DNA of 64,000 nt from Heliocidaris tuberculata (GCA_025618425.1 CM046848.1:23687455-23751454); one strand, 5' to 3'. Counted from the first letter of the stretch, positions 42,874 to 54,570 are shown. Notes: a model not told the origin generated them from the sequence alone. A program made the numbers and translations.

Positions 42874-43930
42874 TAGCCACATCAGTGTTCTTTTCACTAT
42901 CACTATTCTATTCTGATTATGCTATCAGTGTTATCAGCATTCTGTACTATTCCATTCTAAACTATTTAATTCTACTCTATTAAATTCTATTCTGTTCTAT
43001 TCTATTCTATTCTCTTCTCTTCTATTCTATTATCTTCTCTTTTCTTCTATTCTGTTATATTCTATTCTGTTTTATTCTACTCTGTTCTATTCTATATTCT
43101 ATTCTCTTCTGAAGCACCATGAAGGGCATGGAAATAGACAGTTCCGTTATTTGTCAAGCTTGTTTGTATCAAAGGTGTTTTCTTTTTTATTGAGTAACAC
43201 ATTAACCGACTTGTACTTACATGTCACAGATTTTTAGTATTCTAGCCACATCAGTGTTCTTTTCACTATCACTATTCTATTCTGATTATGCTATCAGTGT
43301 ATCAGCATTCTGTACTATTCCATTCTAAACTATTTAATTCTACTCTATTAAATTCTATTCTGTTCTATTCTCTTCTCTTCTCTTCTATTCTATTATCTTC
43401 TCTTTTCTTCTATTCTATTATATTCTATTCTGTTTTATTCTACTCTGTTCTATTCTATATTCTATTCTATTCTGAAGCACCATGAAGGGCATGGAAATAG
43501 ACAGTACTGTTATTTGTCAAGCTTGTTTGTATCAAAGGTGTTTTCTTTTTTATTGAGTAACACATTAACCAACTTGTACCTACATGTCACAGATTTTTAG
43601 TATTCTAGCCACATCAGTGTTAATCTTTTCGCTATCACTATTCTATTCTGATTGTGCTATCACTATCATCACCATTCTGTTCTATTCCATTCTAAACTAT
43701 TTGATTTGATTCTACATGTAATCTATTCTACTCTATTTTTTATTCTACATGTAATCTATTCTATTCTATTCTATTCTATTCTGTTCTATTCTATTCTATT
43801 CTACTCTAGTTCTATTCTATTCTATTATATTCTGTTCTATTCTATTTTATTCTATTCTATTCTGAAGCATCATGAAGGGCAGGGAAATAGACTGGTATTT
43901 GTCAAACTTTGTATGAAAGGTGTTTGCTTT
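42874..43930 (+). repeat. Three-unit tandem repeat (about 370 bp) rich in TTCTA
   Basis: Units start with TAGCCACATCAGTGTT at 42874, 43243 and 43616. Each contains a long (TTCTA)n-like tract, then GAAGCACCATGAAGGGC and TTTGTCAAGCTTG. The third unit is shorter and diverged. Confidence 0.88.
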
Positions 43931-44765
43931 CTTCCTTCTTTAAAGACACTTGGACCAAAGCAGCTGAAGTATTTATCTGAAAGAGAAACAAATGTATCTA
44001 TGTATGTATTTATACATGACTATATCATTTATTTAGAAAAAAAAACAACAACAAAACAATATGTTTCTAGGTGAACAAAGAGACAAAAAGATTAAACTTG
44101 CACAATTCTGATTGTTTAGTTGTATTTGTGTAGTGTGAGCGTGTGTGTAGACAGGGCAAATGATATCAACACAGTGAGGCTTGTATAGGTGGGTGATAAT
44201 CTATGCAATCCTATCAAGTACTTCTGACACTCAAGGGGATTGTCTTTTCAGAGAAGAAAATTGAATTTGAAATTGAATTTAAAATTTGTTTGTCCAAGTG
44301 ATGACATGTAACGGTTTGTCTCTTCAGGGGGAAAAATTTGAAATTAAATTGAAATCAATTCTTTTTTTCTTCATAATTTGTTACTTTCATAAGTTTACAA
44401 ATAACGAAGTGAAAAACAGAAATGATCACAAGTTATTACATTATTTGTGCAAACAGTTATATCATAGCAGATTGATAACAAGGTACACTGAAGTAGGTAA
44501 AAATATATTGGTAAATGATCTTATTCTAAGAGGATGAGCTAAAGGCAGATGAGAGCATGCAAGTGGAGAAAGTCCCATTGTGTGAAAATGAGAGTTAAGG
44601 TAGCAGAGAAGAAAAGAAAGGGGGAAAGGGAAAGAAAAAGTTGAAGAGATTGACGATGAAGTGAGTCATAAAGAGAAAGAGATAAACAATAGTCAAATTA
44701 AAGTGACAGTAAACTGAAGCTCCTAAATAGCGCCATCTTTCAAGAGGATTTGATAAGTGTCTGTG
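43931..44765. other. Unassigned AT-rich intergenic stretch
   Basis: Contains duplicated AAATTGAATTTGAAATTG-like words near 44260-44350 and a purine-rich stretch (44600-44690). No supported gene. Confidence 0.5.
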
Positions 44766-44915
44766 CGTTGTGGGCGTTGTGGCGTGCGCCTGTAATCCAG
44801 CTAACAGTGGAAGTTATAAACTGATTCAGCGGACCCAGGTTCGAAGCTGAGTCACGTCTTTCGGATGGTGACGTTAAAGGTCGGTTCCCAGACGTAAATA
44901 ATCATATCTGATTGA

Positions 44916-44918
<3 letters not shown>
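44766..44918 (+). mobile_element. SINE-like element with a 7SL/SRP RNA Alu-domain-like head
   Basis: GGGCGTTGTGGCGTGCGCCT followed by GTAATCCAGCTAAC closely follows the 5' Alu domain of 7SL RNA. A tRNA-like B-box (GGTTCGAAGC) and a body (TCTTTCGGATGGTGACGTTA) follow. It runs into a T tract that is more likely the poly(A) tail of the adjoining minus-strand SINE. It could be a SINE or a 7SL pseudogene fragment; it is not a functional SRP RNA because the rest is missing. Confidence 0.55.
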
Positions 44919-44946
<28 letters not shown>

Positions 44947-45122
44947 ACACACACGCACACCCTGGTATCAATATGCCTTTAGCACTTCATTTATTTGATG
45001 TATGATAAAAGAGCAATGTAGATAAAATGCCTTGCTCAAGGGCATAAGCGCCATGCCGGGGATCGAACGCCCGATCCTCGCATCTCCAGTCAAGCGCCTT
45101 AAACCACTGGACCATGGCGCCT
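44919..45122 (-). mobile_element. tRNA-derived SINE with poly(A) tail
   Basis: On the minus strand it starts GGAGGCGCCATGGTCCAGTG (A box) and has a B box GGGCGTTCGATCCCCGG. It continues GCCCTTGAGCAAGGCA and ends in about 25 A (T run on plus). It is inserted directly at the A-rich end of the Tx1-like LINE. Confidence 0.75.
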
Positions 45123-45360
45123 CCAATGATACTTTTTTTGTTTTTCAGTAATCTTTATTATATATAACATAACATTCGTCTTGAATGTATACAACAAATA
45201 ACACTCGATAAAATCATTGAAACAAGGCATATACAACAAAAATATCATTGAATGAAATGTAATCATTAAAAAAGAAAAAAAAAAGACGAAGACAATGAAT
45301 ATCAGACTGTATAACATAATTCATTCTTACTCTAGACTCCTTATTCTACCTACTTCCCTC

Positions 45361-45480
45361 CCCCCCCCCCCCTCGTCCCCCTACTTAATCCATATCACAG
45401 CATACAAACACCCCACCATCCACACAACACGCATACACACACACACACACACGCACACACACACACACACACACACAAAA
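45361..45480. repeat. C run and (CA)n in the Tx1-like LINE 3' region
   Basis: A poly(C) run, then ACACACGCACAC repeats. Confidence 0.9.
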
Positions 45481-45506
45481 CACCCATACGCATCCACCTA
45501 TTCATA

Positions 45507-46922
45507 CTACATCGTCTCAGGTTCCCCCCTCCAGTCCACATACCTGACTTGAATATTTTTTATGTGTTCCCATTTTCGTAAATGCAAATGCAGTCTACCT
45601 GCTTTTGACGCTAGAGTTTTTTCATCCTCTATAAATTCCGAAATAATTTTTACTATCTTTTCTCTGGTTGGCAAGTTATTTTCTGACCTAGATTTGAAAA
45701 TAGTATATTTCAACAAAATCATCAGACTATTTACACACTTAGATCTATCAGAATTACCCGTGATTCCCAAAAATATTTCTTGCCAATTCATATTTTTCAA
45801 TTCAGCTATATCAAAATGTTCAATCACAAATTTCTATATCTGTTTAACCTTGTCACACTGCCAAAATAAATGCGAATATGTCTCTGGTTCAAGTTGACAA
45901 AAGGAGCATAGGTTATCAGCTACAAAACCAAATTTCATAAGCTGTTCTTTGGTATATACGACCCCGTGTACTAACATAAACTGAAATTCCCTGCATTTCC
46001 AAATCAGAGTTGAACTTCTCGGTCTGACAAATATTTCCCTCAATTCCTTATCCGTAAAATCAAAGTTGTTGTGACCATCCCTTATCTGTAAACTATAAGT
46101 GTCTTGCAACTCTTTGACAAAATGTTCATAAATTCTCCTAGATTTTATGTATTGAAAATTAGATTTCTGCTCAAAAATATTCAAGATTATATTAAAATTT
46201 GTTAAATCAACTTGCTGAAATCTGTCTATGGCTTCAGTATCCTTCCAATTCATTGGTATAGCACTAATTATATCGTTTATCTTAAGCAAACCGTCTCCGT
46301 TAATACCAAGACTTTGAAAGTATGCCACCGGCTTCACATGTCCATTATCGTAAATATCTGTTAGCTGGCATATGCCACTATCATATAAATCACTATAAAA
46401 AAACGTTTTATCTCTTATACGTATATTTCTATTATTAAATATTACTGGATTTATAACATCACTTTCAACATTCCTGCATTTTTCCATATCCTGCCAAACT
46501 TTTATCATTTCCAAATAAAATGGTGGAGCACCCAATCTCAAAATGGACGAATCAAAATCAAAATCAAAATCAAAATCACATTTAAAAACAAATCTTCCCC
46601 CAACTGATCTAAAGCAGTAATCAAAATACAATTTCCACCCTGCATTCTTTTCTCCATATAATAAGCGTTTTAACCACATAATACGTTGTGTCTTGACAAA
46701 CAGCTTGAAATTTGTCATTTTTAAGCCACCATTTACATAATCCTGATACATTATTTTTCTTTTTATTCGGTCTTTTCCACGCCACAGAAATTCAAAAGTA
46801 ATCTTTTCTACTTCAGAAAATATCCACTGAGGAACCACTACGAGTGACGAAACATAATTAAGTTTTGATAATGCATATGTTTTGATCAGGTGTATTTTCC
46901 CCATAATATAGTGATGGCGCAC
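45507..46922 (-). pseudogene. Tx1-like LINE ORF2, C-terminal part
   Basis: Resumes at GKIHLIKTYALSKLNYVSSL on the far side of the insertion, with FEFLWRGKDRIKRK and the CCHC-like knuckle. It is interrupted once by TAG near 45834 and then stays open to about 45507. Confidence 0.82.
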
Positions 46923-49900
46923 TTTACAGTGACGCCGTGAAGGAAGATGGCCTGTTAAATCTCACTTAATTACTCGTTTTCTTGACCATGTCATCAGTTT
47001 TACCTGCGTAAGTTTGTTTTGATTTGTACTCGTGATCATATATGAGTGATATTTATTCTTATGACAATGGCTATTCGTGACATTTCAACGACTGTTTTAT
47101 ATGCTTATCTTGAGTAACGCTTCAGTGAAGTTTCATTCCTGCATGTACGCTTCAGTGACTTGCAAACAAACAGTGACTTGTAACACCGTCACCGTGGAAA
47201 TGAGAGTGCAATACACTGTTAATGAACTCTATGCATTACGTAATGCCCCGAAGCCCCCTTTGTCACCGAAATCTAAACAAAATGTGATCGAATGTGGCAT
47301 TCGCAGGAAGCGGGGGTCTCGTGGAGGCACAGGGAAGAAACGGCGTGTAAATGTACAACTCAGAGCTGTTTCTTGGAAGAAACCCCGACACCATCGACAA
47401 TCAGGTGTAAATCATAATAATCTTGTACATGTACAAACTGGTGATGTAATTTTCAACAACACCAGTCCTCGAGACCAGACGAATGTGATGTATGATTTCC
47501 CAACACTATACATGGCTAATTTAAGATCAATTGCTAACAAGTTTGATGAACTGCATGCAGTGATTAATATGTTTAAAGTGGATGTTTGTGCCATATCGGA
47601 ATCGTGGTTAAACAACAATGGGGGTGACATTTTCTGTATAGATGGTTTCATCCAATTGTCTAAGAGTCGTTCCACTCGCCGTGGGGGCGGAGTCCTTGTG
47701 TACGCTCGTGATGATCTGCATCCCAAACCTGTTCCGAACATTAGCGTTCCCGACAATCTAGAGGTCGTATGGCTGCAACTACGCCCTCACCGACTACCAC
47801 GTGAAGTTTCAAGTCTGTTTGTCGCTGTAGTCTACAGTCCTCCAAACTCTAACTTTGAGACTGAGTTGATTGACCACATTATCGACTCAGTAGATGACAT
47901 CCGTTCTCGTCACCCTCAAGCTGGGATTACAATTCTGGGTGACTTCAACCGAGTGGACACTGATGGAATATGTACCGCTTTGTCTCTCCAGCAAATTGTT
48001 GATGAGCCCACCAGAAGTGACGCCATTTTGGACAAAATTCTTACAAATCTCCAGCAATACTACCAGAAATGTGAAATAAAGTGTCCCATTGGTTCCAGTG
48101 ATCACAATACTGTCCTTTGGTGTCCCCTCTCATCGTTTGCTCACCGCCCAAACACCATCATAAGGCGTGCTGTGCGACCCATGAAGGACTCAGACACTCG
48201 AGCATTTGGTCGATGGATCTCGAAATACTCATGGACTGAAGTTCATGATGCAGTATCCACAGAAGTCAAATGTAGTGCATTCTGTGGAACCCTCAAGTCG
48301 GCCATTGACCGTTTCTTTCCACTAAAATTTGTAAATATCCACGAAAGGGACAAGCCCTGGATGACACCTTACATCAAGTCCCTTATTCAAGAGCGACAGA
48401 TCCTTTTCCTCTTTGGCCCTCCAAATGAATGGAAGAAGTGCCGGGACAAAGTGAAACGTGCCATCAAAGATGCTAAGGAAGATTTCCATGAACACCGGGT
48501 CGAACGACTAAAGAAGGATAACCCAGCATCGTGGTACAAACACATCAAGCTGATGACATCATCCTCCCAGTCATCTCAGATCATTGAAGTCCCGGACGGA
48601 GATCGGCTTACCCCAACGGCCGTTGCCAATATCATCAATGAGAACTTTGTCAGCGTTGCTACTGATTTAGCGCCTCTTGACCGTAGCCAATTGCCGGCAT
48701 TCCTGCCAGCTAGACAACCACCTAGACTTCAACCATGGCAGGTCTACAATGAACTCAAAAAGGTGGTTCCAGGAAAATCATCTGGTCCCGATGGAATCCC
48801 AGCAAAGCTCGTCAAGACATTTGCAGTTGAACTTAGCACACCCCTTTGTGACATATTGAACACGTCATTTTCGGAAGGTGCTGTCCCAACGATGTGGAAG
48901 AAGGCCATTACTGTCCCGATACCAAAGGAGCATCCACCAACACTAGGAAAACTGCGCCCCATTGCTTTGACAGACCACTTTTCTAAAATCGCTGAGCATT
49001 TCATTGTCAAGTGGTTGCTTGCTGACATCGAACCATTCCTTGATAAAAATCAGTATGGCAGTCGGAAGAATCGATCAACTAACCACTATCTGGTTGATCT
49101 TGTAAATTTCCTTATTTCCAATGCAGACAAACGTGAGAAGATAACTTCCACAGTTGTCACTACGGACTTCTCAAAGGCATTTGATAGGGTAGATCACACT
49201 ATTGTGATTAGGAAACTGATAGAAATGAACCCCAGAGAACACATCGTACAATGGATAACTGACTTCCTTACTGGGCGCACCCAGCGTACCCGGTACCGTG
49301 GTCACATGTCTGAGGAGGTCACATTGAAGGCCGGCGTGCCTCAGGGCACAAAACTTGGCCCCATATTATTTTTAGTGCTGGCTAATGACGCCTTCTCAGA
49401 CAGCAGCCTCAGGTACTGGAAATATGTGGACGACATGTCGTTAGCAGAATCAAGAAAGCGGGGTGCGCCCAGTGAAGTCCAGTCTACATTAGATTCACTA
49501 TCCAATTGGTGCACGAGCAATAACATGAAACTCAATCCAGGAAAATGTTTTGTCATGCGTGTAGACTTTGGAAAATATGTACATGTTCCAATGCAGGTTT
49601 CTCTTGATAACCAAACGTTGGTTGAGGTATCTATTATGAAAATCCTAGGTATCCTCATCCAGTCAGACATGAAGTGGGATGGCCAGGTAAACAGTATGAT
49701 TAGCAAAGCTAATAGACGGATGTACATCCTTCGGTCCTTGGTTCCATTCAAACTCCCAGTCAAAGACCTTGTCCTGATCTATAAAGGATACATACGTCCT
49801 TTGCTGGAATATGGCGTGCCGGTTTGGCACCCAAGCCTAACAAAGTCGCATACATCTGCTATCGAAAGAGTCCAAAAAAGAGTGTTGAAGTTAATCCTGG

Positions 49901-50638
49901 GTCAATCTTATCAATCATACGAAAGTGCACTTCAGCAAACAAACATAGAAACCTTAGAGACCAGGCGCAATCATACATGTCTTAAATTCGGCAGATCCCT
50001 CTTGAAGTCTGACAATTTCCGACATTGGCTCCCCGAAGAAAGAGGTGAAACTAGATGGCAGTTGAGAAGCGTAAACGCAAACATGTTGATTCCAATAAAA
50101 TGTCGCACTGAAAGATACAGGTCCAGTCCAATTCCGTTTCTCGTGTCAATGCTTAATGAAAATAGATGAATTGAACCGACGATACTTCGCAAGACATAAT
50201 GATGCGGAATGATCTTTCCTCAATCGTGTTTTTTTCCCCTTTTCTTTCTTCTTTTTCTTATGATGTCTGAACAGTTGTGTTTAATCACCTAATGTCATCA
50301 GTTGTGAATTGTACTCGTTTTGCATTGTCCTTATCCTTTGACCTTTTTTTTTTTTTGCCTATATTGTTCTTTTTCTCTCTACCATCTTTCCCAACCTGCG
50401 TTTACCTCAATGACATTTTTAATTTTGTAGTATTTAGTAATATGTAATACAAATTCCTTACAGGCTGTCTACCATGTAAACATTATTACAACAATTCAGA
50501 ATTACTGCAAATGTAATAATGTGATCTATTATACTGTTTTATCATTCATTTTGTACTATGATTAATATTCCTTTGTAAAGAATATATTTTTGCTATTGTA
50601 ACCTTGCTTTTTGAGTTTTCCAATAAATACCATTATAT
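46905..50638 (+). mobile_element. CR1/L2-like LINE, apparently full ORF, inserted in the Tx1-like LINE
   Basis: The boundaries come from where the Tx1-like frame stops (46904) and resumes (50639). Only a couple of shared bases could be a target duplication, as is usual for the CR1/L2 group. It has a short 5' leader of about 170 bp, one long ORF and a 460-bp AT-rich 3' UTR. Confidence 0.82.
47077..50169 (+). CDS. CR1/L2-like LINE endonuclease-reverse transcriptase ORF, uninterrupted
   Basis: 1030 codons without a break. The N-terminus has a basic patch (RKRGSRGGTGKKRR, about residue 75). The endonuclease spans about 145-350 with NLRSIANKFDEL, ISESWLN, ILGDFN (about 287) and SSDHNTV (about 340). 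The RT spans about 565-860 with GKSSGPDGIPAKLVK, TDFSKAFDRVDH, GVPQGTKLGPILF and catalytic YVDD (about 783). The C-terminal IYKGYIRPLLEYGVPVWHP is typical of the CR1/L2/Rex group. All catalytic motifs look intact, so the copy could be competent. The start codon is uncertain; a later Met is possible. Confidence 0.88.
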   Translation: MTFQRLFYMLILSNASVKFHSCMYASVTCKQTVTCNTVTVEMRVQYTVNELYALRNAPKPPLSPKSKQNVIECGIRRKRGSRGGTGKKRRVNVQLRAVSWKKPRHHRQSGVNHNNLVHVQTGDVIFNNTSPRDQTNVMYDFPTLYMANLRSIANKFDELHAVINMFKVDVCAISESWLNNNGGDIFCIDGFIQLSKSRSTRRGGGVLVYARDDLHPKPVPNISVPDNLEVVWLQLRPHRLPREVSSLFVAVVYSPPNSNFETELIDHIIDSVDDIRSRHPQAGITILGDFNRVDTDGICTALSLQQIVDEPTRSDAILDKILTNLQQYYQKCEIKCPIGSSDHNTVLWCPLSSFAHRPNTIIRRAVRPMKDSDTRAFGRWISKYSWTEVHDAVSTEVKCSAFCGTLKSAIDRFFPLKFVNIHERDKPWMTPYIKSLIQERQILFLFGPPNEWKKCRDKVKRAIKDAKEDFHEHRVERLKKDNPASWYKHIKLMTSSSQSSQIIEVPDGDRLTPTAVANIINENFVSVATDLAPLDRSQLPAFLPARQPPRLQPWQVYNELKKVVPGKSSGPDGIPAKLVKTFAVELSTPLCDILNTSFSEGAVPTMWKKAITVPIPKEHPPTLGKLRPIALTDHFSKIAEHFIVKWLLADIEPFLDKNQYGSRKNRSTNHYLVDLVNFLISNADKREKITSTVVTTDFSKAFDRVDHTIVIRKLIEMNPREHIVQWITDFLTGRTQRTRYRGHMSEEVTLKAGVPQGTKLGPILFLVLANDAFSDSSLRYWKYVDDMSLAESRKRGAPSEVQSTLDSLSNWCTSNNMKLNPGKCFVMRVDFGKYVHVPMQVSLDNQTLVEVSIMKILGILIQSDMKWDGQVNSMISKANRRMYILRSLVPFKLPVKDLVLIYKGYIRPLLEYGVPVWHPSLTKSHTSAIERVQKRVLKLILGQSYQSYESALQQTNIETLETRRNHTCLKFGRSLLKSDNFRHWLPEERGETRWQLRSVNANMLIPIKCRTERYRSSPIPFLVSMLNENR

Positions 50639-51433
50639 TATAAGTGTTAAATCCCGTTCTTTCCACCACCCTAAAAGCCTTTTAATTTTTCTTAATATCT
50701 CTTTATAATTCAAATCCTCTTTTTTTCTAACATTCATGGAAAAATAAACACCCAAAATTTTAACTTCCTGAACAAGGTTGCCAAACAAGGCTATATCCGG
50801 TCTATCACAATTCTTACCCATCCACATAAAATTAGTCTTTCCTTTGTTAACTTTGAGACCACTAATTTTCTCGAATTCTTCAAAAATAATCTGTAACCTA
50901 TCAATCGAGGGTTTGTCTTTTACAAATAAAGAAGTATCATCTGCATACAGTATTTGTCTAATCTCATTTTTCCCAAATTGAATTCCTTTAATGTTATTGT
51001 CTTTCCTTATTACCTGCGCAAGTGTTTCTATGGCTAACAAAAACAGATAGGGAGATAATGGATCACCCTGTCTGACCCCCCGTTTGATATCAAAGTACCC
51101 AGTCGAACGCCCACCGTTCATTACACAACTGCTTATATCCGTATATAACACCTTAATCCAAGATCGGAAAGAATCGCCAAACCGAAACAAATCCAGAACT
51201 TTGGACAGAAAATTGTGAGCTACAGAATCGAATGCCTTTTCAAAATCCACTGTGACCAAAAAACCATTTGTTTGATTTAAAGAATGAAATAGCATATCAT
51301 CTATTAACCTAACAGCTTCTCCAATATTTCTATCTTCTATATAACCTACTTGATCATAATGAATTATTTCACCTAATACCTTTTTTATTCTTTTTGCTAA
51401 TACCTTTAATAGATAAAATCTTGTAATCCACAT
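50633..51433 (-). pseudogene. Tx1-like LINE ORF2, central RT part
   Basis: Carries GYIEDRNIGEAVRLIDD, VDFEKAFDSVAH, GVRQGDPLSPYLF and LYADDTSLF. It ends at the nested LINE insertion after WWKERDLTL. Confidence 0.88.
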
Positions 51434-53063
51434 TCAACAGCGTAATCGGTCTATAATTTTGAATGTACATTGTATCTTTACCCTCCTTCTCTATCAATGT
51501 AATAACGCCTTGCTTTTGTGACGTCGATAATTCCCCCCTGTTATAAGTTTCATTCAATGTTTCAACTAATATATCCCCTGAAGTAGGCCAAAAGGTTAAA
51601 TAAAATTCTACGGTAAAACCGTCGTTTCCCGGAGATTTATTGGATTTCATTTCTTTTAACACATTATAACATTCATTCTTAGTCACTTTACCTTCACATA
51701 TATACTTATTCTCTTTACTTAATTTTGGGAGATTAATAAAAAATAACGAATTTTCATCCAAAATTAAATCTTTATTAGAGTACAATTTTTCATAAAATGA
51801 TTTAATAATCTGCAATATTTCGTTATCATTTTTAATTTTTTCCCGATCTTTATCATATATTTCTCTTATCACACTTTTATTTTTATTAGACTTTAACAAC
51901 TGTTCAAAATACTGTGTTTTCTTTTCTCCATCCTCACACCATTCAGCTCTCGATCTAATTCTTAAACCCTGACGAGAATACTCCTGAATTTTATTCAGCA
52001 TGCACTTTTTCTCTTCAATTTCACTAACTATGGCTGTTGTAGGTGAAGTAAGTAATTGATGTTCTAACGTATTAATTTCCCTTTCTAATTTTTCAACTTC
52101 GTGTCTTCTACGCTTTGCTTTTTCTTTTGAGTGCCTAATAATATATTCTCTCATTTTCATTTTCAAAAAGTCCCAAAAGAGTAGTTTATCTGTAATATCA
52201 TGTACCAATTGTTCTTTCCATTCAATTATTTTATCATTTAACAAATTTACAAACACTTGATCTGCACATAAACTGTTATTAAATTTCCAATACGATTTAC
52301 CAAAGCAGTAATTGTCCACCAAATGCTTAAGCTGTAACAAAATACCTGAGTGATCAGGGGTAATCGACGTTAAAATATCACATTTGCTTACAAGTTTTAA
52401 TAATTTAGATGAGCCGAACCAATAGTCGAGACGACTTTGAATAATCGGCCAATTTTGCCTAAATGTAAATTGCTTCTTGTTTGGATTTCTCTTTCGCCAT
52501 ATATCTTCTAAATTGTATCTACTGAGAAAATCTTCAAAATTCTCATTATATTTATTTTTTGTGACATTTCTTGGTCCCATGTAGTCCAAACTTCCATTCA
52601 TTATTGTGTTAAAATCTCCGCCCAGAAAAAATAATTGAGACGGTTCAAACTGTTTAGAAATACAAGTGTTTAACTTTTCCAAAAATTCAAGTTGCATTTT
52701 TTCTCTGTCCCTTGTGGGAAAATAACAATTACCTATCAACAATTTGACCCCTCGTGATTCTCCTTTAAGTATAACATATCGTCCTTCATCATCCACAGTA
52801 ACATTATCAATTTTTAACTTTAAATCTAAAGATAATAAAACCAAAACACCTCTACTATGGTTTGATCCATGACTGAAAAACATAGGCCCACCCCAATCTA
52901 ATTTCCACCTTTCCTCTACATCGACTGTACTGTAAGTTTCTTGTAGGAGAACAATATCACTTCCTTTACTTTTACACCATTCAAAAACATTTTTCCTTTT
53001 AGCTCTATCTCTTATCCCGCGAACGTTTAAAGAAAGTAACGTAAGTTGTGACGAACTATCCAT
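51369..53063 (-). pseudogene. Tx1-like LINE ORF2, endonuclease and N-terminal RT part
   Basis: 564 codons open from MDSSSQLTLLSLNVRGI. Endonuclease motifs occupy residues about 10-250, a coiled linker 300-400, and the RT fingers (KSPGNDGFTVEFY, NYRPITLLNVDYKI) sit near the end. The frame then breaks and continues in 51433-50633. Confidence 0.85.
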
Positions 53064-53581
53064 TTAGCACAGTGTCATTCGCAACAATGCATCTCAAAAA
53101 TGACAAAGTATTTACAGTAGAAATCAGCGTATTAGAGATCCCTTCTCCCACACATCCTACAGCTCTCCAAGAGTAAGCGATATGCAAGTGAACGTTAGTC
53201 GAGAATTTCAAGCCAGAATGCGGACAGATGCAGGGAACCGTCAACGCAACATTCAGACTACACTGCTCACACAGACCAAACACACCCCAACAACCACTTA
53301 TCTTACCCCAACCCTCCCTCCCGCTACAACCTATCTTACCCCATCCCTTCCAAAACTTCTCTCTGTAAAAACCCAATTACACACACACACACACACATGT
53401 GCCTTTCATTTTCCCATCATGCCCCACTCTAGTTTGTAAAAGCTTAGAATACACCTGGACACAATTTTCCACAATGCCAAGTCAAAAATAATAATTTGAG
53501 GGCAAGTCAAAGGTATTTTATCCCAGACACAGAACATGGGCCAATGACCTATAATCTACCTACTCTTAACTTCCTTAGAAG

Positions 53582-53867
53582 CATCGTGGTAAAGTGGTTC
53601 ATTCACTTGACTCTCAATCAGAAGGTTGAGGGTTCAATTCTCTGCCCGGTGCGTATGCCCATAAACGAGGCATTATATCTACAGTCGTCTCTTTCCACCC
53701 ACGTGTTAAATGGGTACCTGGCAGGATTTATTTCTTAAAATGCACAGTGCGCTGATTACGGCCGCCGGAGCTAAAGCTATAGGGTAATAGTAATCCAAAA
53801 ATCTTTAGAAGCGCATAGGGACGTTAAATCATAATGTGATATGCAAAAACAGTTTATGACTATTATT

Positions 53868-53870
<3 letters not shown>
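53582..53870 (+). mobile_element. tRNA-derived SINE with ATT tail
   Basis: A box TGGTAAAGTGG (53587-53597), B box GGTTCAATTCT (53631-53641). The body GGGTACCTGGCAGGATTTAT is close to the SINE at 40391. The tail joins a long ATT tract. Confidence 0.78.
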
Positions 53871-53915
<45 letters not shown>

Positions 53916-54005
53916 ATTATTATTATTATTATTATTGTTATTATTATTATTTTATTATTATTATTATTATTATTATTGTTATTATTGTTATTATTACTAT
54001 TATTA

Positions 54006-54040
<35 letters not shown>

Positions 54041-54051
54041 GTTGTTGTTGT
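53865..54051. repeat. (ATT)n microsatellite
   Basis: Long ATT tract with GTT interruptions at the tail of the SINE at 53582. Confidence 0.95.
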
Positions 54052-54537
54052 TATAGCGAGTGGCTATCCTTGCGATAGGTAGGTGCAGTGCTCAAACACA
54101 CAAACCGTTTGCGATCACACCTTGTAAGTTGAAATTAACCCTTTAAAATCCCTGACGATGTCCAAATCACAGTGGATTCATGGAATGCTTCCCTTTCTAT
54201 TTCAAAATACATAATTCCATGTCCCTGGTATCAGCTCAAATATCGTTTTTGGAGTATCTGAACACCCTCAAAGAGCGTTGATCCTACCGTGTTATTTGAT
54301 CAACAACCAACTGTGATCAATGCAAGTCACGTGACAATTGGGAATACTCCTCGCTCGATCGCGATCGAGACTCCCAACCAAAAAAACGTTACCCTATAAT
54401 GATCCGCATTTGATCCCCAATGCATTATCGGACAAGAATTATGACTTTAATGATTGTAATCCTGTTTGGTTATTTTAAGATAGAACAAATCTTCTTCTTA
54501 GAACTTCTTCTTCTCATAATTCTTTTTTTCTTATATA

Positions 54538-54539
54538 GA

Positions 54540-54570
<31 letters not shown>

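Larger units (their letters stand above)
45130..53063 (-). mobile_element. L1/Tx1-like LINE, ORF2 with defects, split by a nested LINE
   Basis: Read on the minus strand, 53063-51369 encodes an apurinic-like endonuclease (LSLNVRGI, LLQETYS, GGDFNTI, TPDHSG) and the start of the RT. 51433-50633 continues in another frame with VDFEKAFDSV, RQGDPLSPYLF and the catalytic YADD. 46922-45507 holds the remainder, with a CCHC-like knuckle (CSFCQ...HLFWQC). Defects: a frameshift near 51400, an in-frame TAG near 45834, and a 3.7-kb insertion at about 46905/50638. The 3' end carries AATAAAG and an A-rich tail near 45130. No ORF1 was recognised, so the copy is probably 5'-truncated. Confidence 0.85.

Noticed and set aside
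42874..43930. CRISPR-like array
   Set aside because: The units are about 370 bp and contain simple repeats; the genome is eukaryotic.
45099..45317. Hydrophobic minus frame that resembles a small membrane protein
   Set aside because: It is the 3' UTR of the Tx1-like LINE; the hydrophobicity comes from T-rich sequence.
47412..47756. Minus-strand frames opposite the CR1/L2-like ORF
   Set aside because: Shadows of the long plus-strand ORF, without domains or splice structure.
53587..53641. Possible functional tRNA gene
   Set aside because: Same reasoning; it shares the SINE body with the copy at 40391.
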